A stretch of DNA of 64,000 nucleotides, taken from assembly GCA_963815665.1 (NCBI GenBank), contig CAWFHN010000008.1:1-64000 (forward strand). The letters are read 5' to 3'. Position 1 is the first letter of the stretch. Every line of letters starts with the position of its first letter. Origin of the DNA: DASUPK01 sp963815665 (lineage in GTDB: Bacteria > Actinomycetota > Thermoleophilia > Solirubrobacterales > 70-9). Made by a program: the position numbers and the translations under genes. The notes under the pieces are model-generated. The model had not been told where the DNA came from. It made no database searches and saw only the letters and a program-made list of their open reading frames with translations. Of the stretch, positions 24,895 through 33,294 are shown piece after piece.

Positions 24895-25773
24895 GTGCCG
24901 AGACGCCACAAAGACGCTCCGCCCACCGAGCAGCTCTACGCGCCGATCGAGTGGCGCGGTGAGGGCGACTACGAAGACATCCTCTACGAGCGCGGCGACT
25001 CGATCGCCAAGATCTCGATCAACCGGCCCGAGGTCCACAACGCCTTCCGGCCGCCGACACTCGCCGAGCTGCGCGACGCCTTCACGCGCGCTCGCGACGA
25101 CGTCGAGGTCGCCGCGATCATCTTCACCGGAGCCGGAGACCAGGCGTTCTGCTCCGGCGGCGACCAGCGGATCCGTGGCGACGACGGCTACATCGGCGAC
25201 GACGACGTCGCCAAGCAGGGCGTCGGCCGGCTCGACGTCGGCGATCTTCACGTGCAGATCCGCCGGCTGCCGAAGCCGGTGGTCGCGATGGTGGCGGGTT
25301 ACGCGGTCGGCGGCGGCCACATCCTCCATCTCGTCTGCGACCTGACGATCGCCGGGGACAACGCCGTCTTCGGCCAGACCGGGCCGCGGGTGGGCAGCTT
25401 CGACGGTGGCTTCGGTGCCTCGCTCCTCGAGCGCAACGTCGGCGTCAAGAAGGCCAAGGAGATTTGGTTCCTCTCCCGGCTCTACGACGCGGAGGAGGCG
25501 CTCGACATGGGGCTCGTGAACGCCGTCTTCCCGGTCGCCGACCTCGAGCGCGAGACCGTCGCCTGGTGCCGCGAGATGGCCGCCCTCTCCCCCCTCTCGC
25601 TGCGGCTGCTCAAGTCGAGCTTCAACGCCACCGAGGACGGGCTCGCCGGGATCCAGCAGCTCTCCCACGACGCGACCCTCCTCTTCTACATGACGGAAGA
25701 AGGGCAGGAGGGGCGCAACGCCTACCAGCAGGGACGCAGCCCGGACTTCTCCAAATATCCGAAGAGGCCATAG
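24895..25773 (+). CDS. menB: 1,4-Dihydroxy-2-naphthoyl-CoA synthase
   Basis: MenB closes o-succinylbenzoyl-CoA into the naphthoquinol ring. The 292-residue crotonase-fold protein has the CoA-binding and oxyanion segments AFRPPTLAELRDAF (about residue 46), FCSGGDQRIRGDDGY (about residue 85), GYAVGGGHILHLVCDLTIA (about residue 134) and TGPRVGSFDGGFG (about residue 162), all diagnostic of MenB rather than other crotonases. GTG 24895 was chosen over upstream frames because of the TATGGT element 7 bases before it and because the family N-terminus starts near here. It is followed 10 bases later by menA. Confidence 0.95.
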   Translation: MPRRHKDAPPTEQLYAPIEWRGEGDYEDILYERGDSIAKISINRPEVHNAFRPPTLAELRDAFTRARDDVEVAAIIFTGAGDQAFCSGGDQRIRGDDGYIGDDDVAKQGVGRLDVGDLHVQIRRLPKPVVAMVAGYAVGGGHILHLVCDLTIAGDNAVFGQTGPRVGSFDGGFGASLLERNVGVKKAKEIWFLSRLYDAEEALDMGLVNAVFPVADLERETVAWCREMAALSPLSLRLLKSSFNATEDGLAGIQQLSHDATLLFYMTEEGQEGRNAYQQGRSPDFSKYPKRP

Positions 25774-25783
25774 GGAACCAGGC

Positions 25784-26665
25784 ATGAGGATCTGGCTGAT
25801 GGCGGCGCGTCCGCGGACGCTGCCGGCGGCGATCGCGCCGGTGCTGGTCGGGACCGCCGCGGCGATCGAGCACCACGGCGACCTGCGACGGGTCGGCGCC
25901 TTCATCGCGGCCCTGATCGGCTCGATCTTCATCCAGATCGGGACCAATCTCGCCAACGACTACTCGGACGCCAAGCGCGGCGCCGACACCGTGGACCGGC
26001 TCGGCCCGGTCCGGGTCACCTCCGCCGGGCTCGTGGCTCCGCAGCGGGTGCTGGTCGCGACCTGGGTCGCGTTCGGTATCGCGGTGGCGGCGGGCATCTA
26101 CCTGGCAACGGTCGCCGGCTGGGTGATCATCGCGGTCGGCGTCGCCTCGATCGCCGCGGGCGTCCTCTACACCGGGGGGCCCCGGCCGTACGGCTATGCG
26201 GGGCTCGGCGAGCTCTTCGTCTTCCTCTTCTTCGGCCTGGTCGCCGTGAACGGCTCGTACTACGTACAGCTGGAGCGACTCGACTGGGTGCCGTTCGGCC
26301 TCTCGGTCGCGGTCGGCTGCCTCGCCACGGCGATCCTGGTGGTCAACAACGTGCGGGACATCGAGACGGACCGCCGCTCGCAGAAGAACACCCTCGCGGT
26401 GCGGCTGGGCAGGCAGGGGGCTCGCCGGCTCTACGTCGGCCTGGTCGCCGCCGCGTACCTCGCCCTGATCGGCGTCGTGACGACGAGGGGCGGGCCTTGG
26501 TGGGCGCTCCTGGGGCTGATCTCCCTGCCGCTGGCGATCCGCCCGACGCGCGCGGTCCTGACCCGCACCGACGGCCCGGCCCTGAACGGCGCCCTGGCGG
26601 GAACCGGCGCGCTGCTCGGCGCCTTCAGCCTCGCGGTCTCGGCGGGGCTCCTGATCGCTGCCTGA
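25784..26665 (+). CDS. menA: 1,4-Dihydroxy-2-naphthoate polyprenyltransferase
   Basis: MenA attaches the isoprenoid tail to dihydroxynaphthoate in the membrane. The 293-residue UbiA-family protein has about eight or nine membrane helices and the two Asp-rich prenyl-diphosphate sites: NLANDYSDAKRGAD (about residue 64) and NNVRDIETDRRSQKNTLAVRLG (split across about 186-208). The RPRTLPAAIAPVLVG N-terminus is typical of MenA. It starts 10 bases after menB and is followed by menC; the menBACD order makes one plus-strand pathway block. Confidence 0.95.
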   Translation: MRIWLMAARPRTLPAAIAPVLVGTAAAIEHHGDLRRVGAFIAALIGSIFIQIGTNLANDYSDAKRGADTVDRLGPVRVTSAGLVAPQRVLVATWVAFGIAVAAGIYLATVAGWVIIAVGVASIAAGVLYTGGPRPYGYAGLGELFVFLFFGLVAVNGSYYVQLERLDWVPFGLSVAVGCLATAILVVNNVRDIETDRRSQKNTLAVRLGRQGARRLYVGLVAAAYLALIGVVTTRGGPWWALLGLISLPLAIRPTRAVLTRTDGPALNGALAGTGALLGAFSLAVSAGLLIAA

Positions 26666-26686
26666 CCGCCGGGTTAGAGTCGGCGG

Positions 26687-27769
26687 GTGCTCCTGGAGGA
26701 GATCGAGGTCATCCCGTACTCGCTGCCGTTTCGCGAGCCCTACGTGACCGCCCGAGGGGAGTTGCGGGAGCGCAAGCTGATCCTGGTGCGGATTCGCGGT
26801 GAGGGCCTGGAGGGGCTTGGAGAGACCGCCGCCCTCTCCCTGCGAGGCGGCGCGAGCATCGATGCGATCGTGGCCGAGATCCACGAGCGCTGCTGGCCCG
26901 CGCTTCTGGACGGAGGCGTCGATCCCACCAGGATCTGGTCCGCGATCGCCCGTTGCCGGAATCGTGGCGCGTCGGCGCAGGCGCTGGCCGGGGTGGATAT
27001 CGCGCTCCACGACCTGGCGGGCCGTGCATCCGGCGACCCGGTCTGGCGCCTGCTCGGCGCCAGGGGGGCGAAGCCCGTGGTCTGCAACGCGACCCTCCCG
27101 GCGGCCAACCCGGCCGCGACCAGGAAGATGGCCGAGGACTGGCGGGCGGAGGGCTTTCGCACCTTCAAGCTCAAGGTCGGCTTGCCCGGCGACGTCACCC
27201 AGGTCGCGACTGTCCGCCAGACGCTCGGGCCCCGGGCGACGATCCGGGTCGACGCCAACGGAGCCTGGAGCGTCGAGGATGCGGCCGAGCGGCTCCGGGC
27301 CATCTCTGAGCACGGCATCGAGCTCGCGGAGCAGCCGGTCGGCACCTTCGAGCAGATGGTGGATCTGCAGGGGCTGGTCCAGGTGAAGATCGCTGCGGAC
27401 GAGAGTCTCGTCTCGCCGTTCGACGCGCGGCGCGCCCGCGAGCTCGGCGCCTGTCAGGTGGCCGCGGTCAAGGTCGCCAAGGTGGGCGGGATCGGGGCGG
27501 CGCTCGGGATCGCCGAGATCATGCCGTCGTATATCTCGAGCGCGCTGGAGGGACCGGTCGGGATAACGGCCGCCGCCCACGTCGTGCAGGCGCTCGAGGG
27601 GCGGGAAGGCGATGCCGGCGTCGCCCATGGCCTCGCAACCGAGCGCCTCTTCTCGGCGACCGTGGGCAGCGGGGCGGTCGCGGAGCGCGACGAGCTGATC
27701 GTCGGCGGGCGCCCCGGCCTGGGCGTCGAGATCGACGAAGACATGCTTGCGGCGCGGCGCCTCGACTGA
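26687..27769 (+). CDS. menC: o-Succinylbenzoate synthase
   Basis: MenC dehydrates SHCHC to o-succinylbenzoate; it is a Mg-dependent enolase-superfamily enzyme. The 360-residue protein has the catalytic KxK pair in FRTFKLKVG (about residue 158), the metal ligands in RVDANGAW (about residue 187), ELAEQPV (about residue 213) and AADESLV (about residue 236), and the opposite-face lysine in AVKVAKVGG (about residue 262). GTG 26687 is preceded by TAGAGT 6 bases upstream. A mis-assigned dipeptide epimerase is possible in this superfamily, but the context of menB, menA and menD makes MenC very likely. Confidence 0.93.
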   Translation: MLLEEIEVIPYSLPFREPYVTARGELRERKLILVRIRGEGLEGLGETAALSLRGGASIDAIVAEIHERCWPALLDGGVDPTRIWSAIARCRNRGASAQALAGVDIALHDLAGRASGDPVWRLLGARGAKPVVCNATLPAANPAATRKMAEDWRAEGFRTFKLKVGLPGDVTQVATVRQTLGPRATIRVDANGAWSVEDAAERLRAISEHGIELAEQPVGTFEQMVDLQGLVQVKIAADESLVSPFDARRARELGACQVAAVKVAKVGGIGAALGIAEIMPSYISSALEGPVGITAAAHVVQALEGREGDAGVAHGLATERLFSATVGSGAVAERDELIVGGRPGLGVEIDEDMLAARRLD

Positions 27770-27785
27770 ACTACGGTTCGCCGCA

Positions 27786-29552
27786 GTGGATCCGACCAAT
27801 CGCAACACGGCCCTGGCCTCGGCGATGGCCGAGGAGCTGGAGCGCTGCGGAGTACGCAGGGCCGTGGTCTCCCCCGGCTCGCGCTCCACGCCGCTGGCGG
27901 TGGCGCTCTGGCGCCGGACCGGGATCGAGGTGACGGTGATCCTCGACGAGCGCAGCGCCGGCTTCTTCGCCCTCGGCACCGCGCTCGCCACCGGTGAGCC
28001 CGCCGCGGTGCTGTGCACGTCCGGGTCGGCCGCAGCCAATCTCCACCCCTCGGTGGTCGAGGCCGACGAGGCGTGCGTGCCGATGATCGTGCTCACCGCC
28101 GATCGCCCGCCGGAGCTGCGGGGCATCGGCGCCGGGCAGACCATCGACCAGCTCAAGCTCTACGGCGACGCGGTGCGCTGGTTCTGCGACGTCGGCACCC
28201 AGGAGGCCGACGACGAGGGCCTGCTGCACTTCCGCGCGGTCGCCTGCCGCGCCTACGCCGCCGCATCGGGGGATCCAAGACCCGGCCCCGTGCACCTGAA
28301 TGTCCCGTGGCGCGAGCCGCTCGCCCCTATCCCGGTGGACGGGCAGGTGACCGCCACCGATCCGCTCGCCCTCGAGGGTCGTGCGGATGCTCCGCTCAAC
28401 GCGGTGGCCCGAAGCCCTTCCCGCGCCGATGAGGGCCTTCTGGATCGGCTCGCCGAGCGAATCGAGGGGGCTCCGCGAGGGCTGATCGTCGCCGGGCGCC
28501 AGGCGGATCCGATGCTGGCCGAGCCCGTCGCGGCCCTGGCGGCCGCCTCGGGGTATCCGATCCTCGCCGAGCCGACCTCCCAGCTCCGGCGCGGGCCGCA
28601 CGACCGGTCCCTGGTGGTCTCGGCATACGACCACATCGCCCGCGACCGGCCCACCGCGCTCGAGCCCGAGCTGATCCTCCGGGTTGGCGACATGCCGACC
28701 AGCAAGCCACTCCGCCAGTGGTTCGCCGCGATCGAGGGGCTCGATCAGGTCGTCGTCGATCCAGTGGGCGAATGGCGCGAGCCCTCGCGTAAGGCGGAAA
28801 CGATCCTGCGCGCCGATCCGATCGCGACCGCCAGGTCCCTGACGGAGCGCATGTCACGGTTGCGCCCCGGAGCGAGCACGGCGGCGGGCGCCCCCTTTGC
28901 GACTGAGTGGCTCGCTGCGGAGCGGGCCGTGCGCGAGGCGGTCGACACACGACTCGGGGAGCTCGAAGAGCTCAGCGAGCCCGGCGTCTGGAGCGCCCTC
29001 GCGGGTGCCCTGCGGGACGGCGACTCCGTCCTCGCCGCCTCGAGCATGCCGGTCCGTGACCTGGAGTCATTCCTGCGGCCGGGCCCGGAGGGTGTGCGTT
29101 TCGCCTCCAACAGGGGGGCCAATGGCATCGACGGCCTGGTCTCGACCGCGGCCGGGCTGTCGGCGGGCAGCGGGGCCCGGACCTGGGCCGTGCTCGGCGA
29201 CCTCGCCCTTTTCCACGATCTCGGGGGCCTGGCGGCGGTTCGTCACGCGCCCGAGTTGCGACTGATCGTGATCGACAACTCGGGCGGCGGCATCTTCCAC
29301 TTCCTGCCGCAGGAGGAGGCCATGCCGGAGGGCGAGTTCGAAGCCCTCCTTGGCACGCCGAGCGGCCTCGACCCGGCGGCCGCCGGCGAGTTGTTCGGCC
29401 TCAGCGTCGCGACACCCGGCACCCCGGCCGAGTTGGACGACGCCCTCGCCGGGGATTCGCGAGTGATGGTCGTGCGGACCGATCGCCGCCGCAACCTGGA
29501 GCTCCACCGGGAGCTCAGCCGGCTAGCAGCGGCAGCAGCGCCTCGAACTTGA
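27786..29552 (+). CDS. menD: SEPHCHC synthase (MenD)
   Basis: MenD is the thiamine-diphosphate enzyme that adds 2-oxoglutarate to isochorismate. The 588-residue protein starts VDPTNRNTALASAMAEELER and has SPGSRSTPLAVAL (about residue 34), DERSAGFFALG (about residue 57, with the catalytic Glu), TADRPPELRGIGAGQTIDQ (about residue 108), and the ThDP-binding region GDLALFHDLGG (about residue 472) with VIDNSGGGIFHFLPQ (about residue 495). GTG 27786 has TACGGT 8 bases upstream and gives the family N-terminus. Its 3' end overlaps the convergent menF by 38 bases. Confidence 0.95.
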   Translation: MDPTNRNTALASAMAEELERCGVRRAVVSPGSRSTPLAVALWRRTGIEVTVILDERSAGFFALGTALATGEPAAVLCTSGSAAANLHPSVVEADEACVPMIVLTADRPPELRGIGAGQTIDQLKLYGDAVRWFCDVGTQEADDEGLLHFRAVACRAYAAASGDPRPGPVHLNVPWREPLAPIPVDGQVTATDPLALEGRADAPLNAVARSPSRADEGLLDRLAERIEGAPRGLIVAGRQADPMLAEPVAALAAASGYPILAEPTSQLRRGPHDRSLVVSAYDHIARDRPTALEPELILRVGDMPTSKPLRQWFAAIEGLDQVVVDPVGEWREPSRKAETILRADPIATARSLTERMSRLRPGASTAAGAPFATEWLAAERAVREAVDTRLGELEELSEPGVWSALAGALRDGDSVLAASSMPVRDLESFLRPGPEGVRFASNRGANGIDGLVSTAAGLSAGSGARTWAVLGDLALFHDLGGLAAVRHAPELRLIVIDNSGGGIFHFLPQEEAMPEGEFEALLGTPSGLDPAAAGELFGLSVATPGTPAELDDALAGDSRVMVVRTDRRRNLELHRELSRLAAAAAPRT

Positions 29553-30912
29553 GCTCGGATTCCTGAAGCTCGGCGGACGGGTCAGAATCGGCGACGATCC
29601 CGCAGCCGGCGAACAGGTGGGCCTCGCGGTCACGCAGCAGGGCGGATCGCAGGCCGACGCAGAACTCCCCGTCCTCGGCGGCGTCCATCCAACCGACCGG
29701 GCCCGTGTACCAGCCGCGGTCGATTCCCTCGAGCTCGTCGATCAGCTCCAGCGCGGGAGCGCGCGGCTCGCCGCCGATGGCCGGCGTCGGGTGCAGGAAG
29801 GCGGCCAGCTCGATCGCGCTGTGCGATTCGGCGAGCTGAGCACGGATCGGCGTGGCGAGATGCTGGAGATTGCCGACCTTGACGACGAAGGGCTCGCCCT
29901 CAGCGTGGACCCAGACCGAGTGGGGCAGCAGGGTGCGCTCGATGCGCCGCACGACGATCCCGTGCTCGTCGCGGACCTTGGGGCTCCGCAGCATCGCCTC
30001 GCCGAGGTGGTCGTCCACGGCCGGATCCGCGCTTCGGGACGTGGTCCCGGCCAGAGCCACGGTCGCGGCCACGGCGCCGGAGCGGCGCACCAGCAGCTCC
30101 GGGCTCGCGCCGATGAACGCGGCCTCCGGTGTTCCGAAGCAGAAGCAGAAGCAGGACGGGAAGAGATCGCGGAGAGCTCCCAGCAGCGCGGCGGGGTCAT
30201 GGGCGGCCGGGGCATCGACCGTCAGCTCACGGGCAAGAACGACCTTGTCGACCTTGCTGGAGCGGATCCGCTCCACGGCCTCGGAGACGATCCGCTCGTA
30301 ACGCTCCGGCGGATAGCGGCCGGAGATCCGCGTCGCCGCGCTCGGATGCGGATCGGGCGGGGTGAGCGGCGCCCGCCGCAGCGAGCCGAGCCTGCCGGCG
30401 ATCCTCGCCATCAGCGCATCGGCGTCGGCCCCGTGCTCGAGCAGCGCGGAGGCCGTGATGAACCCGCGCCCCTCGCTCTGCGTGATCGCGATCTCGGGGA
30501 GGACCGCGAGCGCGGGCGGCAGGGACGACCAGATCGGCTCAGTTCCTCCGTCGGGCGCAAAGGCGAGGCCCGTCGCCCAGACCGGGCCCGCCCCGGCGGG
30601 CAGCCCGCTCGGTTCGTCGGCGACGCGATCCCGGGTGATGCGCGAGCACCCCTCCGCCAGGTCGCGGAACCGATCCTGCCCGCGGCTCACCACCTCGGCC
30701 GCAGAGCCGATTCCGGCGAGCGCAAAGCCGCGGTCCGGCTGCTCCCAGCTGAACCAGCGGTCGGCGGCGAGCCTGGAGCCCGCGGCGAGCGCGGTCGGGT
30801 CCAGCTCCTCCTCGACCTCAACCGTGGCAGCGACCAGCCGCCCTTCATCCGCACGCGACAGGGCGCTCTCGAACCGGGCGAGCAGCGGTCCGGCGTCGAG
30901 GGCGACGCTCAT
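29515..30912 (-). CDS. menF: Isochorismate synthase (MenF type)
   Basis: This 465-residue chorismate-utilising enzyme converts chorismate to isochorismate, feeding MenD. The chorismate-binding domain covers about residues 200-460, with VDKVVLARELTV (about residue 218), GASPELLVRRSG (about residue 266, catalytic lysine position on the preceding strand), HPTPAIGGEPR (about residue 370) and GCGIVADSDPSAELQESELKFEALL near the end. It could in principle serve a siderophore pathway, but menD next to it argues for menaquinone. It starts seven bases after ilvN, so it is in the ilvB-ilvN-menF unit. Confidence 0.93.
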   Translation of the reverse strand: MSVALDAGPLLARFESALSRADEGRLVAATVEVEEELDPTALAAGSRLAADRWFSWEQPDRGFALAGIGSAAEVVSRGQDRFRDLAEGCSRITRDRVADEPSGLPAGAGPVWATGLAFAPDGGTEPIWSSLPPALAVLPEIAITQSEGRGFITASALLEHGADADALMARIAGRLGSLRRAPLTPPDPHPSAATRISGRYPPERYERIVSEAVERIRSSKVDKVVLARELTVDAPAAHDPAALLGALRDLFPSCFCFCFGTPEAAFIGASPELLVRRSGAVAATVALAGTTSRSADPAVDDHLGEAMLRSPKVRDEHGIVVRRIERTLLPHSVWVHAEGEPFVVKVGNLQHLATPIRAQLAESHSAIELAAFLHPTPAIGGEPRAPALELIDELEGIDRGWYTGPVGWMDAAEDGEFCVGLRSALLRDREAHLFAGCGIVADSDPSAELQESELKFEALLPLLAG

Positions 30913-30919
30913 CGAACGC

Positions 30920-31474
30920 CTAGTTGTCGGGTTTGGCGCGGGCGATCGCGACCTCGCCCGTGCGGACCATCTCGATCAGCCCGTGGGGGCGGATCATCCG
31001 CTCGAAGGCCTCGATCTTGTCGGCGCTGCCGGTGACCTCGATGGTCAGCGACCGGCGGGAGACGTCGACGATCTTGGCTCGGAAGATCTCGGCGAACTGC
31101 ATGATCTCCGCGCGGCTCTCGATCGGCGCGGAGACCTTGAAGAGGGCCATCTCACGGGCGATCGTCTCGCCCGGCTCCATGTCCCTGATCTTGATCACGT
31201 TGACGAGCTTGTGAAGCTGCTTCGTGACCTGGTCGATCGGATGGACGGCGCCGTCGAGGGTGAGGGTGATCCGGGAGATATCGGGGTCCTCGGTGGGCCC
31301 GACCGCAAGCGTGTCGATGTTGAAGCCGCGGCGGCTGAACAGCCCCGCGATTCGGGCCAGGACGCCCGGGCGGTTCTCGACCATGATCGAGAGCACGTGC
31401 TTGCGCCCGGTGAGCGCGCCCGTGGCCGCCTGCAGGTCCTCGAGCTTGATCAGATCGGGTGTGCCGGCTTCCAT
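30920..31474 (-). CDS. ilvN: Acetolactate synthase, small regulatory subunit
   Basis: IlvN gives acetohydroxyacid synthase its sensitivity to valine. The 184-residue protein has an N-terminal ACT domain (HVLSIMVENRPGVLARIAGLF at about 26-46, in two pieces RRGFNIDTLAVGPTED next) and a C-terminal ALS_ss domain with the GETIAREMALFKV segment (about residue 103). It starts four bases after ilvB, and menF follows in seven bases. The length is usual for actinobacteria; the first 20 residues are an extra N-terminal extension. Confidence 0.95.
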   Translation of the reverse strand: MEAGTPDLIKLEDLQAATGALTGRKHVLSIMVENRPGVLARIAGLFSRRGFNIDTLAVGPTEDPDISRITLTLDGAVHPIDQVTKQLHKLVNVIKIRDMEPGETIAREMALFKVSAPIESRAEIMQFAEIFRAKIVDVSRRSLTIEVTGSADKIEAFERMIRPHGLIEMVRTGEVAIARAKPDN

Positions 31475-31478
31475 CGTC

Positions 31479-33182
31479 CTATCCCTTGTGAGCGGGCTCC
31501 GGGCCGCCCACCATGTCCCGGGCGGCGGCCCCTGCCGGGATCATCGGGTAGCAGTTCTCCTCTTGGGAGACGCGCACGTCCAGCAGGACTGGCCCCTCGG
31601 TCTTGATCGCATCGCGCATCGCGCCCTCGACCTCATTCTTGTCGTCGACCATCACCCCGGTGGCGCCGAAGGCCTCCGCCAGCTTCGGCCAGTCGGGGCT
31701 GGAGCCCATCTCGACCGAGGAGTAGCGGCCGTCCCAGAAGAGCTCCTGCCACTGGCGGACCATGCCGAAGTAGCCGTTGTTCATCAGGAAGACCTTCACG
31801 GGAATGTCGTGGCGGACCGCGGTCGCGAGCTCCTGGCAGGTCATGATCAGGCTGCCGTCACCGGCAAGGCACACCACCGTCTCGTCCGGCTCTCCGACCT
31901 TGGCCCCGATCGCCGAGGGGAGGCCGAATCCCATCGTCCCCAGCCCGCCGGAGTTGATCCAGCGCCGGGGCTTGGTGAAGCCGTAGTACTGAGCGGCCCA
32001 CATCTGGTGCTGGCCGACGTCCGAGGTGATGATCGCGTCGCCATCGGTCGCCCTGTACATCGCCTCGATCATCGCCTGGGGCTTGATCTCGGAGTCGCTC
32101 GAGTCCTCGTAGCCCAGCGGGTAGTCGTTCTGCCAGCCGTGGATCTGCTCCCACCAGGGATCGAGGCGGGATCGCTCCGCCTGGAGGGCCCGGTACTCCT
32201 TGGTGAGCTTCGGCAGCACCTCCCTGGCGTCCCCGACGATCGGGATGTGCGCCGGGACGTTCTTGGAGATCTCGGCCGGATCGATGTCGATGTGGACGAA
32301 CTTCGCCCGCGGCGCGAACTCGGAGAGCTTCCCCGTGATCCTGTCGTCGAAGCGAGCGCCGATCCCGACGATCAGGTCGGCGTTGTCCATCGCGTAGTTG
32401 GCGGTCCTGGTGCCGTGCATGCCGAGCATCCCGAGCCACTGCTCGTGATCGGCGGGGAAGCCGCCCAGGCCCATCACCGTGCAGGTGACCGGGAAGTTGT
32501 CGGCGAGGCACAGGTCCCGGAGCTCAGCCGAGGCGTTGGCGTTGATCACGCCCCCGCCCGCGTAGATCACGGGCCGCTTGGCGTTGGCCAGGGCCTTGGC
32601 GGCGATCCGGATCTGCTTGATGTTGCCCTCGGTCGAGGGCTTGTACCCGGGCAGGTTCGGGATGTCGGTCATCGGCTCGTAGTCGATGTCGGCCCGCGAG
32701 AGGTCCTGGGGAATGTCGATCAGGACCGGGCCCGGGCGGCCGGTCGACGCGATGTGGAAGGCCGCGTGGACGTAGTCCGGGATGAAGCGCGGGTCCTGGA
32801 CCATGAAGGAGTGCTTGACGATCGGCATCGTGATGCCGTTGACGTCGGCCTCCTGGAAGCCGTCGGTGCCGATCAGGTCCGTTCGCACCTGACCCGTGAT
32901 GAAGACGGTCGGGACCGAGTCCATGATCGCGTCGGCGATCGGGGTGATCAGGTTGGTGGCACCGGGCCCGGAGGTGGCGAAGGCAACGCCGACCCGCCCG
33001 GTCGCCTTGGCATAGCCCTCGGCCATGTGGCCCGCGCCCTGCTCGTGGCGGGCCTGGATGTGATCGAGGTCGGCGCCGTGGACGGCGTCGTAGATCGGCA
33101 GGTTTGCCCCGCCGGGGATCCCGAAGATGTGCCTGACGCCCTCGGCCTTGAGGGCCTCCATCAATGCGTCCGCTGCGCGCAT
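31479..33182 (-). CDS. ilvB: Acetolactate synthase, large catalytic subunit
   Basis: IlvB joins pyruvate with pyruvate or 2-oxobutanoate to start valine/leucine or isoleucine synthesis, using ThDP and FAD. The 567-residue protein has FGIPGGANLPIYDA (about residue 20), the catalytic Glu in ARHEQGAGHMAEGYA (about residue 45), the RTDLIGTDGFQEADVNGIT segment (about residue 100), and the ThDP motif AGDGSLIMTCQE (about residue 440) with NNGYFGMVRQWQE. TACCAT lies 6 bases before the ATG, suggesting leaderless transcription. Unlike leuA it shows no leader peptide in the 112 bases upstream. Confidence 0.97.
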   Translation of the reverse strand: MRAADALMEALKAEGVRHIFGIPGGANLPIYDAVHGADLDHIQARHEQGAGHMAEGYAKATGRVGVAFATSGPGATNLITPIADAIMDSVPTVFITGQVRTDLIGTDGFQEADVNGITMPIVKHSFMVQDPRFIPDYVHAAFHIASTGRPGPVLIDIPQDLSRADIDYEPMTDIPNLPGYKPSTEGNIKQIRIAAKALANAKRPVIYAGGGVINANASAELRDLCLADNFPVTCTVMGLGGFPADHEQWLGMLGMHGTRTANYAMDNADLIVGIGARFDDRITGKLSEFAPRAKFVHIDIDPAEISKNVPAHIPIVGDAREVLPKLTKEYRALQAERSRLDPWWEQIHGWQNDYPLGYEDSSDSEIKPQAMIEAMYRATDGDAIITSDVGQHQMWAAQYYGFTKPRRWINSGGLGTMGFGLPSAIGAKVGEPDETVVCLAGDGSLIMTCQELATAVRHDIPVKVFLMNNGYFGMVRQWQELFWDGRYSSVEMGSSPDWPKLAEAFGATGVMVDDKNEVEGAMRDAIKTEGPVLLDVRVSQEENCYPMIPAGAAARDMVGGPEPAHKG

Positions 33183-33294
33183 GGGCCGATGGTAGCGAGC
33201 GGCTGCAAGGCCGCTGCACTCAGGAGCGCAGGGCGAAGCCCGAAGCGACTTGTGCGGGGCGGCCGCTGTCAGCCGCGTTTGATGGCGAAGCGGG

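Noticed and set aside
23530..25956. 808-codon open frame on the minus strand extending menE
   Set aside because: The part above 24870 is antisense to menB and has no family character; it reflects high GC with few stops. The GTG at 24870 has its own promoter element.
33183..33294. Possible ilvB leader peptide or attenuator
   Set aside because: No short frame with Ile/Leu/Val runs; only a small GCGGC/GCCGC hairpin. ilvB seems leaderless.
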